From contig JACKAC010000001.1 in the NCBI GenBank assembly GCA_020635255.1, positions 1,093,501 through 1,157,500 on the forward strand: a stretch of 64,000 nucleotides of DNA. The letters run 5' to 3'. Of the stretch, positions 45,346 through 54,387 are shown piece by piece (the stretch's first letter is position 1; every line of letters begins with the position of its first letter). The notes under the pieces were generated by a model. It worked only from the letters and a program-made list of their open reading frames with translations. It was not told where the DNA came from and did no database searches. The position numbers were made by a program, and so were the translations under genes. The DNA is from Ignavibacteriales bacterium (GTDB lineage Bacteria; Bacteroidota; Ignavibacteria; Tepidaquicellales; Tepidaquicellaceae).

Positions 45346-46302
45346 ATGAAAAAAGTCCTTGCCATAATAGGTCCCACTGCATCGGGTAAGACCCAGATTG
45401 GGGTGGAAACCGCAAAACTACTTGATGGCGAGATAATTTCTGCTGATTCAAGACAGGTATATAAACATTTCCCCATAGCTTCTGCGATCCCATCCGAAAA
45501 AGAACGGGAGGGTATTCCACATCATTTCATGGAGGAACTCAATCTGAACGAAGAATTTAATGCCGGAGACTTCGGTAGAATGGGCAGGGAGCTTATTAAT
45601 CGGATCTTCGAGAGTGGAAAACAACCCATTATTGTAGGGGGAAGCGGGCTTTACATTCGATCTCTTATCGACGGGCTTTTTGATGATGACGAAGACCCCG
45701 CAACCAAAGAGGAAGGTAGTAAGGAGATTCGTGATAAACTTTATGAGAGGCTCAAAGAGAAAGGCAAAGAGTTTCTCTATAACGAACTGAAAGAGATAGA
45801 CAAGATCGCCGCCGCTACAATGCTCCCCACAAATTTCAAACGCGTTATACGAGCGCTGGAGATATATTATGCCACCGGGAAAAAGATCTCCGACCTCCAC
45901 AAAAATAAAATTGAAGTTGACTTTAAGACCCTGCAGGTTGGGCTTATGTGGGATAGAGCTGAACTATACAAACGCATAAACGAACGTGTTGATATGATGC
46001 TCGAAATGGGGCTCGTTGATGAGGTGAGACAGCTTAAAAATAATGGCTATAACCCCGTGCAATATAATTCACTTAATACCGTAGGAATAAAGGAGGTTTT
46101 TAGTTACTTAGATAACGAGACGACTCAGTCCGAGATGATAAGACTTATTAAACAAAATTCCCGCCGATATGCCAAAAGACAAATGACCTGGTTTAGGAAA
46201 GATAAACGCATAAACTGGGTAAACCTTTCCCATGATTCAGACATCAAACGTGTAGCGGGTGAAGTGGTTACGCTCTTTGAAAATTTTAATCCTGAAAAAT
46301 GA
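45346..46302 (+). CDS. miaA: tRNA dimethylallyltransferase
   Basis: MiaA adds an isopentenyl group to A37 of tRNAs reading UNN codons. The 318-residue protein has the P-loop GPTASGKT (9-16), the tRNA-contact motif DSRQVYK (from about 35), the substrate block VGGSGLYIRSLIDG, and the C-terminal YAKRQMTWFRKDKRINW. The C-terminal swinging segment is complete. The stop overlaps the start of the VOC gene by four bases (ATGA). Confidence 0.96.
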   Translation: MKKVLAIIGPTASGKTQIGVETAKLLDGEIISADSRQVYKHFPIASAIPSEKEREGIPHHFMEELNLNEEFNAGDFGRMGRELINRIFESGKQPIIVGGSGLYIRSLIDGLFDDDEDPATKEEGSKEIRDKLYERLKEKGKEFLYNELKEIDKIAAATMLPTNFKRVIRALEIYYATGKKISDLHKNKIEVDFKTLQVGLMWDRAELYKRINERVDMMLEMGLVDEVRQLKNNGYNPVQYNSLNTVGIKEVFSYLDNETTQSEMIRLIKQNSRRYAKRQMTWFRKDKRINWVNLSHDSDIKRVAGEVVTLFENFNPEK

Positions 46303-46658
46303 AAGTGAAACTTGGTCACATCGAATTATTTGTCAAAAACCCCTCTGAATCAAAGAAATTCTATATGGACGTACTTGGATTTAAACTGGTTGAGGTCCAG
46401 GGCGATGGCAATTTTGTCTGGCTGTGCTCAGGTGAATCGGTATTTTTATTACGTCCCGGTAAAGGCGCAAAAAGGGGAGTCGATTACCAATCTTCATCTT
46501 CCGGGCTGGTCATCTATACTGATGATCTTCCTGCATCGAAGGAACAAATGGAGTCAAAGGGGCTTGAATTTAAAGGCACCGACGGCTCCGAAAACTGCCT
46601 TACTTTCACGGATCCTGATGGAAACTGGTTTCAGCTTGTAAATCCGGAAGACCATTAA
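46299..46658 (+). CDS. VOC (glyoxalase/bleomycin-resistance fold) protein
   Basis: A 119-residue single-domain protein with two beta-alpha-beta-beta-beta modules. LGHIELFVKNPSESKKFYMDVLGF is the typical first module with a possible metal ligand His7, and LTFTDPDGNWFQLVNP is the typical end with a Glu/Gln position near the final strand. The chemistry is not predictable; members include isomerases, dioxygenases and antibiotic-binding proteins. It is translationally coupled to miaA. Confidence 0.85.
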   Translation: MKVKLGHIELFVKNPSESKKFYMDVLGFKLVEVQGDGNFVWLCSGESVFLLRPGKGAKRGVDYQSSSSGLVIYTDDLPASKEQMESKGLEFKGTDGSENCLTFTDPDGNWFQLVNPEDH

Positions 46659-46759
46659 AAGGATTAAAATTTCACAACTTTTATACCCAATTTACCGTAT
46701 ATCCATTAAAATCCCGCTTTCTGTTACTATTATTCGGTTTCAAAGCAAAAAGCTAAATT

Positions 46760-48811
46760 ATGCGAAAATTTTACCCCATATACATAATTATATTCATTTG
46801 CCTGTCCTTATTTTACGTAAGCACTTTTGCCCAGGAAAGCAAAGAGGGATTTCCTACGATCGATGGTAAGATTGAACCGGGTGAGTGGGATGACGCTACA
46901 GTTTTTGATAATTTTTATATGATGATTCCCAGAAGCGATGAAAAATACTATGATAGCACCATTGTTTACATCAAACAATCATCGACCGCGCTCTACTTTG
47001 CATTCAAGTATTATCCTAAAGGAAAGGTCATCTCGAAATCCCTTACACGTGATAGGAGTACGGAGGACGAAAACGAATTCTTTATTTTGCTCGATTTGGA
47101 AAATAAACGGCAGAATGGGTATATATTCGTATTCAGCTTCCTGAATAACCAGAGAGACCAGCTCGTATATAACCAGCGTAATAAATCTTCCGAATGGGAT
47201 TGGAAATGGTACGTACAGTCAACCATTTATAAAGAGGCAAAGAATGGCGAGCCGGGATATATTGAGACTGAGGTCATGATACCGGTCGACCGTTTGCAGA
47301 ATAAGAATAAAAAGAAGATCGGAATAGATTTACAGTTATTTGCTTATAAACCCGATGGTGGATACTACTATTATTCCTTGGTTCCTAATTCACAGCTCCT
47401 TTCAGTAGAAGAAATGTATGAGTTCACTCTTAAACAGCCATTTGAGGAGAAGCTGGATGTAAAGTTCGAAGCGGTTCCGTACCTGAGGGCTGATGCATTT
47501 AATGACTCGACTGCAAATGCGCAGTTCGGCGGTGAATTTAATATGAGCATCGACAAACATAAGCTGAAAGGCACGTATCAGACGGACGAATCAACGCTCG
47601 AGGCTGATCCGTTCACGTTCAATTTTAATCGCAGTACGACTTTCCTTGAGGAGAGGAGACCCTTCTTCAGCAAGGACCTCGATCTATACAGCTCTCCGAT
47701 AAACCTGTTCTATACCCGTTCTATTAAGGACATTCTATATGGATTTAATTACACTTACCGGAGCGACAGGCTCAAAGGCGGTGCTATCTTTGTACAGGAG
47801 GATCAAAATCTAAGCGGCAGGGATAGAAAGGTGCTTTTCATGCGTCCTTTCTATGAGACGAATGAGTTTAAAATAGGCTCGATGTTTATTTACTCGGATA
47901 ATGCCACTTCCGATTATAATGAAAAAATTATTAGCGGTGATTTCTTTTACCGCTTCCCTCAGAACAGGTTTAGGTTCGGCGGGCAGTTCGCGCACAGTAA
48001 TAGTTCTCAATCGGGCACGGACAATAGTGGTAACTCCATGGAACTTTACGGCTATTACCAGTACAATGATAACGGCGGACCTTACGCGGATTATGGATAC
48101 AGCAGGACGGATGACGGATTCCGTGCGTCCACGTCTTTTAATAGTCAGACAGGCTTATTAAGCGATTATGAAAATTATTATCTTTCCGGTGGGTACAACT
48201 TCGTTTTCGATAGAAAGTATTTCACCGACATGAACTTTAATGGTGGCTATTCAAAGGGCAACGCGATTTCCGATGGGTATGTTTACTATAATCAGTTTTA
48301 CACTAATAGCAATGTTAAGGTTGCTGAATGGCTCAGGTTAAATCAATACTTTGAATATAATAGACCTAATGATTTTGACGAAACAGGACAGCTTATTACA
48401 AGGACAAACACGCTGCAGGAGTATAGTGCCTCATTCTTTTTCGGAACTAACTATTTCAATGTCGGGTATTTCTTTGGTCCGTACTATGGTTCTTACCTGA
48501 AAAATCCGTATATGAATTTCAACGTTTTCTTCTTTGAAAAGGTCGGTTTCAGAGGGGGTATTCAATATATTGATGACGGATACAGCAAAGGTATGTTAAT
48601 GAATACACGCCTTGATTACAGGGTGTTTGACAAGTTGTATCTGCGTTCATTCTTCCAGAGGGATAACATTAGCGACCAGTCGCTGTGGAATTTGCTCGCG
48701 CAGTACGAGTTCTTCGGCGGAAGCAACATTTACCTGGTCATTAACCTCATTGGCGACCATCTCCAGCAGACCAATAGATACTTTAAAGTATCCTACCAGT
48801 TCGATTTTTAA
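46760..48811 (+). CDS. DUF5916/CBM9-like outer-membrane protein
   Basis: A 683-residue exported protein. After a signal peptide (ending near VSTFAQ) comes a carbohydrate-binding-family-9-like domain (about 27-225) opening with FPTIDGKIEPGEWDDAT, a standard start of this group. The remaining 450 residues are rich in Tyr/Phe strands (NNGGPYADYGYSRTDDGFRA-type blocks) and end in YFKVSYQFDF, i.e. an outer-membrane barrel with terminal Phe. Such DUF5916 proteins are common in Bacteroidota and have no established function. The final A tract of the gene runs into the hairpin that terminates the convergent neighbour. Confidence 0.8.
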   Translation: MRKFYPIYIIIFICLSLFYVSTFAQESKEGFPTIDGKIEPGEWDDATVFDNFYMMIPRSDEKYYDSTIVYIKQSSTALYFAFKYYPKGKVISKSLTRDRSTEDENEFFILLDLENKRQNGYIFVFSFLNNQRDQLVYNQRNKSSEWDWKWYVQSTIYKEAKNGEPGYIETEVMIPVDRLQNKNKKKIGIDLQLFAYKPDGGYYYYSLVPNSQLLSVEEMYEFTLKQPFEEKLDVKFEAVPYLRADAFNDSTANAQFGGEFNMSIDKHKLKGTYQTDESTLEADPFTFNFNRSTTFLEERRPFFSKDLDLYSSPINLFYTRSIKDILYGFNYTYRSDRLKGGAIFVQEDQNLSGRDRKVLFMRPFYETNEFKIGSMFIYSDNATSDYNEKIISGDFFYRFPQNRFRFGGQFAHSNSSQSGTDNSGNSMELYGYYQYNDNGGPYADYGYSRTDDGFRASTSFNSQTGLLSDYENYYLSGGYNFVFDRKYFTDMNFNGGYSKGNAISDGYVYYNQFYTNSNVKVAEWLRLNQYFEYNRPNDFDETGQLITRTNTLQEYSASFFFGTNYFNVGYFFGPYYGSYLKNPYMNFNVFFFEKVGFRGGIQYIDDGYSKGMLMNTRLDYRVFDKLYLRSFFQRDNISDQSLWNLLAQYEFFGGSNIYLVINLIGDHLQQTNRYFKVSYQFDF

Positions 48812-48817
48812 AAAAAA

Positions 48818-48845
48818 AGGTGGACAGAGTTTTCACCGTCCACCT
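48818..48845 (-). terminator. Terminator of the first arylsulfotransferase-like gene
   Basis: AGGTGGAC (48818-48825) and GTCCACCT (48838-48845) form an 8-bp stem with a 12-base loop. Read on the minus strand, the stem is followed by a long T tract. The sequence resembles the hairpin at 50808-50835, the corresponding position behind the next paralogue. Confidence 0.85.
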
Positions 48846-48869
48846 AGATTAATGCCGGAAGAAATGATA

Positions 48870-50633
48870 TTACTTCATTAAGACCATTTTCTTTGATTCG
48901 ATAAAATTACCTGTTTCTATCTTATATATATAAACCCCGCTTGCCAGGTTTGATGCCCCAAATGTCACATTATATGAACCGGCTTGCTTGTATTCGCTTA
49001 CCAATGAACCCACCTCTCTGCCCATTACATCATATACCTTAAGCATCACATTACCGGCTGCAGGTATCGAATAACTGATGCTTGTTACCGGGTTAAATGG
49101 ATTCGGATAATTTTGGGATAATGAATATGATTCGGGTATTGAACCATTATTGTTTCCCGTGCTGGTAGGGGAGTCCCACTCGAATTTGAATGCCCTGTAT
49201 GACAGCCTTGGTGAATCGAGTTTCATTTCAAGTGCTATCCTTCCATCAGGAGTTATTTCAGTTAATGTCGCGGATGTGGCTCCACCGGTACCCCATCCTA
49301 TCAGCGTGTTTCCATTTTCAAGCCTTCTTACCGATCCCATAGCTGACCCGTATATTGTTGGAGTATTTTTATATTCCCACACTAGTGTTGCGGTTTTATT
49401 TATTTCATCCAGTTCGTACTCTACGGCTCTTGAAAACTGTGGAGAGTGATAGTTGCCATTATCGAAGAGCGTTATGTGACCATCGGCTAATCTTCGTATG
49501 TCATGCTGATGACTGAATTTCATGGTATCATTCATAAAAGTGAATTCATTATTCTGACCTCCCAATCTCCATATTATCGTACCCTTTGTTCGGTCTATCT
49601 TTGTGATCTCATCCATGTGTCTGCTGGAGATGAGCAGGTTCCCGTCTAGATCAGGTTCTATAGCATTACCGTGCACGTAATCTATATAATCCACTGTCAT
49701 ATCTTCGTGAGTTGCATCCGTTATTTGAAAGTGATCCCAGCTCCTCCATTGAAATACGACGTTTTTATTTTCATCCAGCTCCTGCACTACAAGTCCTACT
49801 ACCCATGCGCTTGTGTCACCCCCAGGTACAATAAGACTCATGTTTATTATTTGGTTATCATACGACATTAAAAGAGCGTGACCGTTCGGGAGCAGTACCA
49901 GCTCATGACCATCGGTTGTATATCCGTTTCCGCATGTGAAGGAATCGATTATTTGGTATTGATCATTCATCTGGTAATATCTTGAGATAGCCGATTTATA
50001 AAATGTAAGAGTCCCGTCATATTGTTTTTTAAAATCTAAACAATTGTACTCCGTGCCCATCGAGTAGTATAAACTACCGTCATTATTTGCTATTATTAGG
50101 TATGGATCTGATTGGTTGAAACTTCCTAAAAAGATTTTTCCCGGCGAAGGATTATCTGAAATTGTAACAGTCAAATTAGGCGGATCGCCTCCCGGTCTGA
50201 GATTAAAAGGAGCTCTGAAGTTTTCTCCCAGTTCATCCCTAAAAGATTTTTCGCTATCGACGGATATCCTTGTCTTTTCGATTTGGAAACTGTAACTGAA
50301 ATCCCTGCTGGAATTGTATTTTATCTGATTATTATTTGAACTTATATGAACTGTGACAGTCTCGTCCGTATTAAATGGGGTGTGAGGCTGGAATAATATC
50401 TTTTTCTTATCAGATGTGAATTTTATATCCCCTGTATGCATACCGCTTCTAGAACCGGTTACTATTATTCTGATGTCGGATAGGGAAGATTCACTTATCT
50501 GGGATTCAAGCCCGATGATGAGACCATTATATATACTGACGTATTTTGCGTCTGGTACCGGGTCGAGGTATATTACGTCCGGCTTTACCACAGAAGCACA
50601 ACATAAGAAAACTAAGAGGGAAAGTGCTTTCAT
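48870..50633 (-). CDS. T9SS-exported arylsulfotransferase-like protein, copy 1
   Basis: A 587-residue secreted protein. A signal peptide (about 1-18) is followed by an SbsA-type Ig-like domain (about 24-105, LDPVPDAKYVSIYNGLIIGL), a propeller domain of the arylsulfotransferase (ASST/PF14269-like) group (about 160-480) and a T9SS sorting domain (about 503-587). In the propeller, His321 (DYVHGNAIE), His339 (SSRHMDEITKID) and His377 (SHQHDIRR, then ITLFDNG) match positions where ASST enzymes keep catalytic histidines and an arginine. An enzyme that moves sulfate between phenols is therefore possible, but a non-enzymatic surface role cannot be excluded. It is separated from copy 2 by 223 bases and has its own terminator. 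Confidence 0.85.
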   Translation of the reverse strand: MKALSLLVFLCCASVVKPDVIYLDPVPDAKYVSIYNGLIIGLESQISESSLSDIRIIVTGSRSGMHTGDIKFTSDKKKILFQPHTPFNTDETVTVHISSNNNQIKYNSSRDFSYSFQIEKTRISVDSEKSFRDELGENFRAPFNLRPGGDPPNLTVTISDNPSPGKIFLGSFNQSDPYLIIANNDGSLYYSMGTEYNCLDFKKQYDGTLTFYKSAISRYYQMNDQYQIIDSFTCGNGYTTDGHELVLLPNGHALLMSYDNQIINMSLIVPGGDTSAWVVGLVVQELDENKNVVFQWRSWDHFQITDATHEDMTVDYIDYVHGNAIEPDLDGNLLISSRHMDEITKIDRTKGTIIWRLGGQNNEFTFMNDTMKFSHQHDIRRLADGHITLFDNGNYHSPQFSRAVEYELDEINKTATLVWEYKNTPTIYGSAMGSVRRLENGNTLIGWGTGGATSATLTEITPDGRIALEMKLDSPRLSYRAFKFEWDSPTSTGNNNGSIPESYSLSQNYPNPFNPVTSISYSIPAAGNVMLKVYDVMGREVGSLVSEYKQAGSYNVTFGASNLASGVYIYKIETGNFIESKKMVLMK

Positions 50634-50856
50634 ATTTTGGGAATTAAGGTTTTAAACTATTGGCTGTTTTCATTTTATTTATTCATTGTCACCAACAGCA
50701 AATTTACTGTTTTGTAACCTGTTTCCCCGGTAATTCTTAGACATGCTACTATTAGACGACAATATATCAATAATACTTACGGCAGTGTTTAGCTAGGATA
50801 AAAGGAAAGGTGGACAGTATTAATACTATCCACCTGTTGCTGCCGAAAGAAATTGA
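50634..50856. other. Spacer between arylsulfotransferase copies 1 and 2
   Basis: The right part next to copy 1 should hold its promoter; the left part holds the terminator palindrome of copies 2-4 at 50808-50835. The 3' flank of copy 2 (GCCGAAAGAAATTGATTACT and on into the coding end) closely matches the 3' flank of copy 1 (GCCGGAAGAAATGATATTAC), which shows that the duplication included downstream DNA. No other gene was found. Confidence 0.5.
50808..50835 (-). terminator. Terminator palindrome after arylsulfotransferase copy 2
   Basis: AGGTGGACAGTATT (50808-50821) and AATACTATCCACCT (50822-50835) form a 14-base inverted repeat with one mismatched pair and no spacer, followed on the minus strand by a pyrimidine-rich TTCCTTTTATCC. 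It probably ends the transcript of copies 4-3-2. The tail is less uniform than in a classical terminator. Confidence 0.7.
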
Positions 50857-52608
50857 TTACTTCATCAAGATCATTTTTTTGGATTCAGTAAAATTACCTG
50901 ATTCTATCTTATAAATATAAACCCCGCTTGCTAGCTTAGATGTCCCGAAAGTCACATTGTATGATCCGGCTTGCTTATATCCGTTTACAAGTGATCCTAC
51001 CTCTCGACCCATTATATCATATACCTTTAGTGTCACATTGCCCGCTACGGGAATCGAATAATCGATAGTCGTTATAGGGTTAAATGGATTCGGATAATTT
51101 TGTGATAAAGAATATGTATTTGGTATTGAACCGTTATTATTACCGACCGAGGTAGTGCTGTCCCAATCAAACTTATACGCCCGGTAGGAGACCATATCGT
51201 TGCTTAACTTCATTTCAAGTGTAATGTCTTTCTGCTGTGTGACCTCGGTAAGCGTTGGTGTTGTAAACCCCCAGCCTATCAAAGTATTCCCGTTGTCGAG
51301 CCTTTGAACGTATCCCATAGCTTTACCGTAAATGGTCGGCTCATTCCTGTATTCCCAGACCAATGTAGCAATTTTATTTACCTCGTCCAATGAATACTCG
51401 ATTGCTCTTGAAAACTCTGGCGTGTGATAATTTCCGTTATCGAATAATGTAACGTTGCCGTTTGCTATTCTGCGTATAGCATGCTGGTGGCTAAATTGGA
51501 TCGTATCATTTACAAAACTAAATTCATTATGCTTTCCGCCCAGCCTCCATATAATATCACCGGTATGCCTGTCGATCTTGGTTATTTCATCCATATGTCT
51601 GCATGATATCATAAGATTACCGTCTATATCCTCTTCGATGGCATTCCCATGAACGTAATCCAGAGTGCTTGCGGTAAAATTCAGATGTGTCGCATCAGTG
51701 ATCTCAAAGTGATCCCAGCTCCTCCATTGAAATACCACGTCCTTATTTTCATCCAGCTCTTGTATTATAAGCCCCACAACAGATGCATTCGTATCACCTC
51801 CCGGAACAACAAGGCTCATATTTATATATTGAGCGTCGTATGCCATCAGTAATGCATGCCCGTTAGGCAGGAGTCTCAATTCGTGGAGGTCAGTTTCATA
51901 CCCATTGCCGGTGGAAAATGAGTCGATCATAGTATAATTGTGATCGAGCTGATAAAACTTATTTTTTCTGTCTTCGAAATAGGTCAATGTACCGTTTGGT
52001 TGTACCTTAAAATCCATTCCTTCATAGACGAGAGGCTTTGCAAAATAAAATATACTGTTGTTTTCGGCTATAATGAGATATGATTCTGCATTAAAAAAAT
52101 TGCTGAGAAATATCTTCCCGTGAGAAGGATTATTCGACTTTGTAACTTCGAGTTCAGGTAGATCGTTATCATCCCGTCGAAACGGAGCCCTGTAATTATC
52201 CCCAAGTTCGCTTCTCAAAGTATTATCGGTATTCCATCTTCTTCTGGACTTTTCAGTGTAAAAGGAATATGAGAAATCTTTCGAGGAATTGTATTCTATT
52301 ACACTGGAGTTAGAACTGATCGTGACCGTCACAATTTCATCTTGTACAAAGGGTCTTTCCTGTGTCCAGAGTATTTTCCTTTTGTCAGTTGTAAGTCTTA
52401 ATGTGCCTGTCTGTAAACCGCTTTTAGTCCCGGATACTTTTACAGTGAGGGTGTTAAATGTTTCATCCGTAAGAGCTTTATCTAGACCTATGATCAGGTT
52501 ATTATTGATGTTTACATACCTTGCATCCGGCAGTGGGTCAAGATAAACTACATTAGCCCTTGCAGCAAGTGATATTAAAAATAATATCAAAAGGGTAAAT
52601 TGTTTCAT
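50857..52608 (-). CDS. T9SS-exported arylsulfotransferase-like protein, copy 2
   Basis: A 583-residue paralogue of copy 1 with the same order of signal peptide, SbsA-type Ig domain (LDPLPDARYVNINNNLIIGL), propeller and T9SS tail. The key histidines are kept: DYVHGNAIE, SCRHMDEITKID and SHQHAIRRIANGNVTLFDNG. Specific differences include SCRH for SSRH and QHAIRR for QHDIRR near the presumed active site. It is the last gene of a three-gene unit (copies 4, 3, 2) with gaps of 7 and 17 bases and is followed by a hairpin. Substrate range may differ between copies; this is an inference. Confidence 0.85.
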   Translation of the reverse strand: MKQFTLLILFLISLAARANVVYLDPLPDARYVNINNNLIIGLDKALTDETFNTLTVKVSGTKSGLQTGTLRLTTDKRKILWTQERPFVQDEIVTVTISSNSSVIEYNSSKDFSYSFYTEKSRRRWNTDNTLRSELGDNYRAPFRRDDNDLPELEVTKSNNPSHGKIFLSNFFNAESYLIIAENNSIFYFAKPLVYEGMDFKVQPNGTLTYFEDRKNKFYQLDHNYTMIDSFSTGNGYETDLHELRLLPNGHALLMAYDAQYINMSLVVPGGDTNASVVGLIIQELDENKDVVFQWRSWDHFEITDATHLNFTASTLDYVHGNAIEEDIDGNLMISCRHMDEITKIDRHTGDIIWRLGGKHNEFSFVNDTIQFSHQHAIRRIANGNVTLFDNGNYHTPEFSRAIEYSLDEVNKIATLVWEYRNEPTIYGKAMGYVQRLDNGNTLIGWGFTTPTLTEVTQQKDITLEMKLSNDMVSYRAYKFDWDSTTSVGNNNGSIPNTYSLSQNYPNPFNPITTIDYSIPVAGNVTLKVYDIMGREVGSLVNGYKQAGSYNVTFGTSKLASGVYIYKIESGNFTESKKMILMK

Positions 52609-52625
52609 CCTGGTTTAATTTTTAG

Positions 52626-54380
52626 TTATTTAATTAATACCATTTTTCTGGAAGCAGTATAGCTTCCTGCTTCCAGCTTATATAAATATACCCCACTTGC
52701 AAGATCTGATGCGTCGAATAAAATATTGTAATTTCCTGATAGTTTATAATGATTTAGTAATGTCTTTATTTCTCTTCCCAGCATATCGTAAACTTTAAGA
52801 CTAACGTTTCCCGAAACAGGGATCGAAAACCCGATTGATGTTACCGGATTAAATGGATTAGGATAGTTTTGTGCAAGATGAAATTTATCTGCTATGGAAT
52901 TATTACCGGGGATATTCGTTAGATTATCGACCTGTGCCTTGGATACTCTGTAAGTAAGAGACCCGGTCGGCAGTTTCATTTCCAGGCTTGTCGTTCCGCT
53001 TGGCGTTACTTCTGTTAGGGTAGGGGTTGTATATCCCCAGCCTATTAACGTGTTGCCGTTTTCTAGCCTCTGAACGGAGCCCATTGCGAATCCGTATATA
53101 TCAGGTGTATGACGGTATTGCCATACCAGTGTAGCTTTCTTATTTATTTCATCTAGATGATATTCAACTGCCCTGGAAAATTGCGGTGAATGGAAATTAC
53201 CATTATCGAATAAGGTTATATTTCCATTTGCAATCCTTCTTATATCATGCTGGTAAGTGAAATGCAGCGTATCATTAATGAATTCAAATTGATTATTTTT
53301 ACCTCCCAGTCTCCAGATGATCTCGCCATTTGACCTGTTTATCTTTGTTATTTCATCCAGGTGACGGGATGATAAAAGCAAATTCTCGTCTGTGTCATAA
53401 TCCAGAGCATTCCCGTGTACATAATCTATGGAATGTGCTGTCAGGTCCAGGTGTAATGCATCAGTGATCTCAAAGTGATCCCAGCTTCTCCATTGAAATA
53501 CAACGTTTCCCTCTGGATCTATTTCCTGAATTACTAATCCGGTTACCTGAGCTGCTGTATCTCCGTTTGGGACTACAAGGCTCATGTTTATTATCTGCTG
53601 ATCGTATGATAATAATAAAACGTTATGGGAAGGAGTGAAGATTATATCATGGAGATCTGTCGAGTAACCATTCCTGCAATAAAATGAATCTATGGGATTG
53701 AGACTGCTATCCAGTTGTATGAATTTATCATCTAGCTTACTATAATATGTATATGTGCCATCTTCATGCCTTTTAAAGTCATAGCAATTTGATAATAACT
53801 CTTCGGAGTAAAATAAACTTCCCGTGTTCTCAACCATCAATAAATACGAGGGAGTTATTGAGAATATACCCATCAGTATTTTTCCCGAAGATGGATTGTT
53901 TGATGTTATTACGGTTACTTCGGGGGGATCGGGATCCTTGTCCGTTTGAAAGGGAATATGATATTTGCCAAGCTCACTTTCCAAAGTGCTCTCGATACCT
54001 ACTTTAATTCTTGATCTTTCTGTTTGAAACCTGTATGAGAAAGTTCTTGAATTATATAAACTAATCTGAGCAGTCCCTGAGTTCACAGAAACAGTAACGG
54101 TTTCATCCCCGGCAAATGGCTCGTCTTTTACCCAGATGATTTTTTTCTTATCTGTGGACAATTTAAGAGTGCCTCTAAGTAGTCCGCTCTTAGATCCGGT
54201 AACAGTAATTGAGATATTATTTAATTCATTCTCGCTAACCGGGTATTCCAATCCTAATATCAGGTTATTCTCGATGCTAACGTATTTTGCATCCGGCATC
54301 GGATCTAGATAGATTACCTCAGCCTTACCGGTTATAGATGCAAGAATAAACACGGCAAGAAATACACTAAAGTTTTTCAT
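52626..54380 (-). CDS. T9SS-exported arylsulfotransferase-like protein, copy 3
   Basis: A 584-residue paralogue. The signal peptide ends near SITGKA, followed by the Ig domain (LDPMPDAKYVSIENNLILGL), the propeller and a T9SS tail ending in RKMVLIK. Histidines are kept in DYVHGNALD, SSRHLDEITKIN and TYQHDIRRIANGNITLFDNG; the residue two before the last His is Tyr here, where copies 1 and 2 have His. In place of the HELxLLPNGHALLMxYD block it has HDIIFTPSHNVLLLSYD, so one substrate-side His position differs. It is 17 bases upstream of copy 2. Confidence 0.85.
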   Translation of the reverse strand: MKNFSVFLAVFILASITGKAEVIYLDPMPDAKYVSIENNLILGLEYPVSENELNNISITVTGSKSGLLRGTLKLSTDKKKIIWVKDEPFAGDETVTVSVNSGTAQISLYNSRTFSYRFQTERSRIKVGIESTLESELGKYHIPFQTDKDPDPPEVTVITSNNPSSGKILMGIFSITPSYLLMVENTGSLFYSEELLSNCYDFKRHEDGTYTYYSKLDDKFIQLDSSLNPIDSFYCRNGYSTDLHDIIFTPSHNVLLLSYDQQIINMSLVVPNGDTAAQVTGLVIQEIDPEGNVVFQWRSWDHFEITDALHLDLTAHSIDYVHGNALDYDTDENLLLSSRHLDEITKINRSNGEIIWRLGGKNNQFEFINDTLHFTYQHDIRRIANGNITLFDNGNFHSPQFSRAVEYHLDEINKKATLVWQYRHTPDIYGFAMGSVQRLENGNTLIGWGYTTPTLTEVTPSGTTSLEMKLPTGSLTYRVSKAQVDNLTNIPGNNSIADKFHLAQNYPNPFNPVTSIGFSIPVSGNVSLKVYDMLGREIKTLLNHYKLSGNYNILFDASDLASGVYLYKLEAGSYTASRKMVLIK

Positions 54381-54387
54381 TTGGGTA

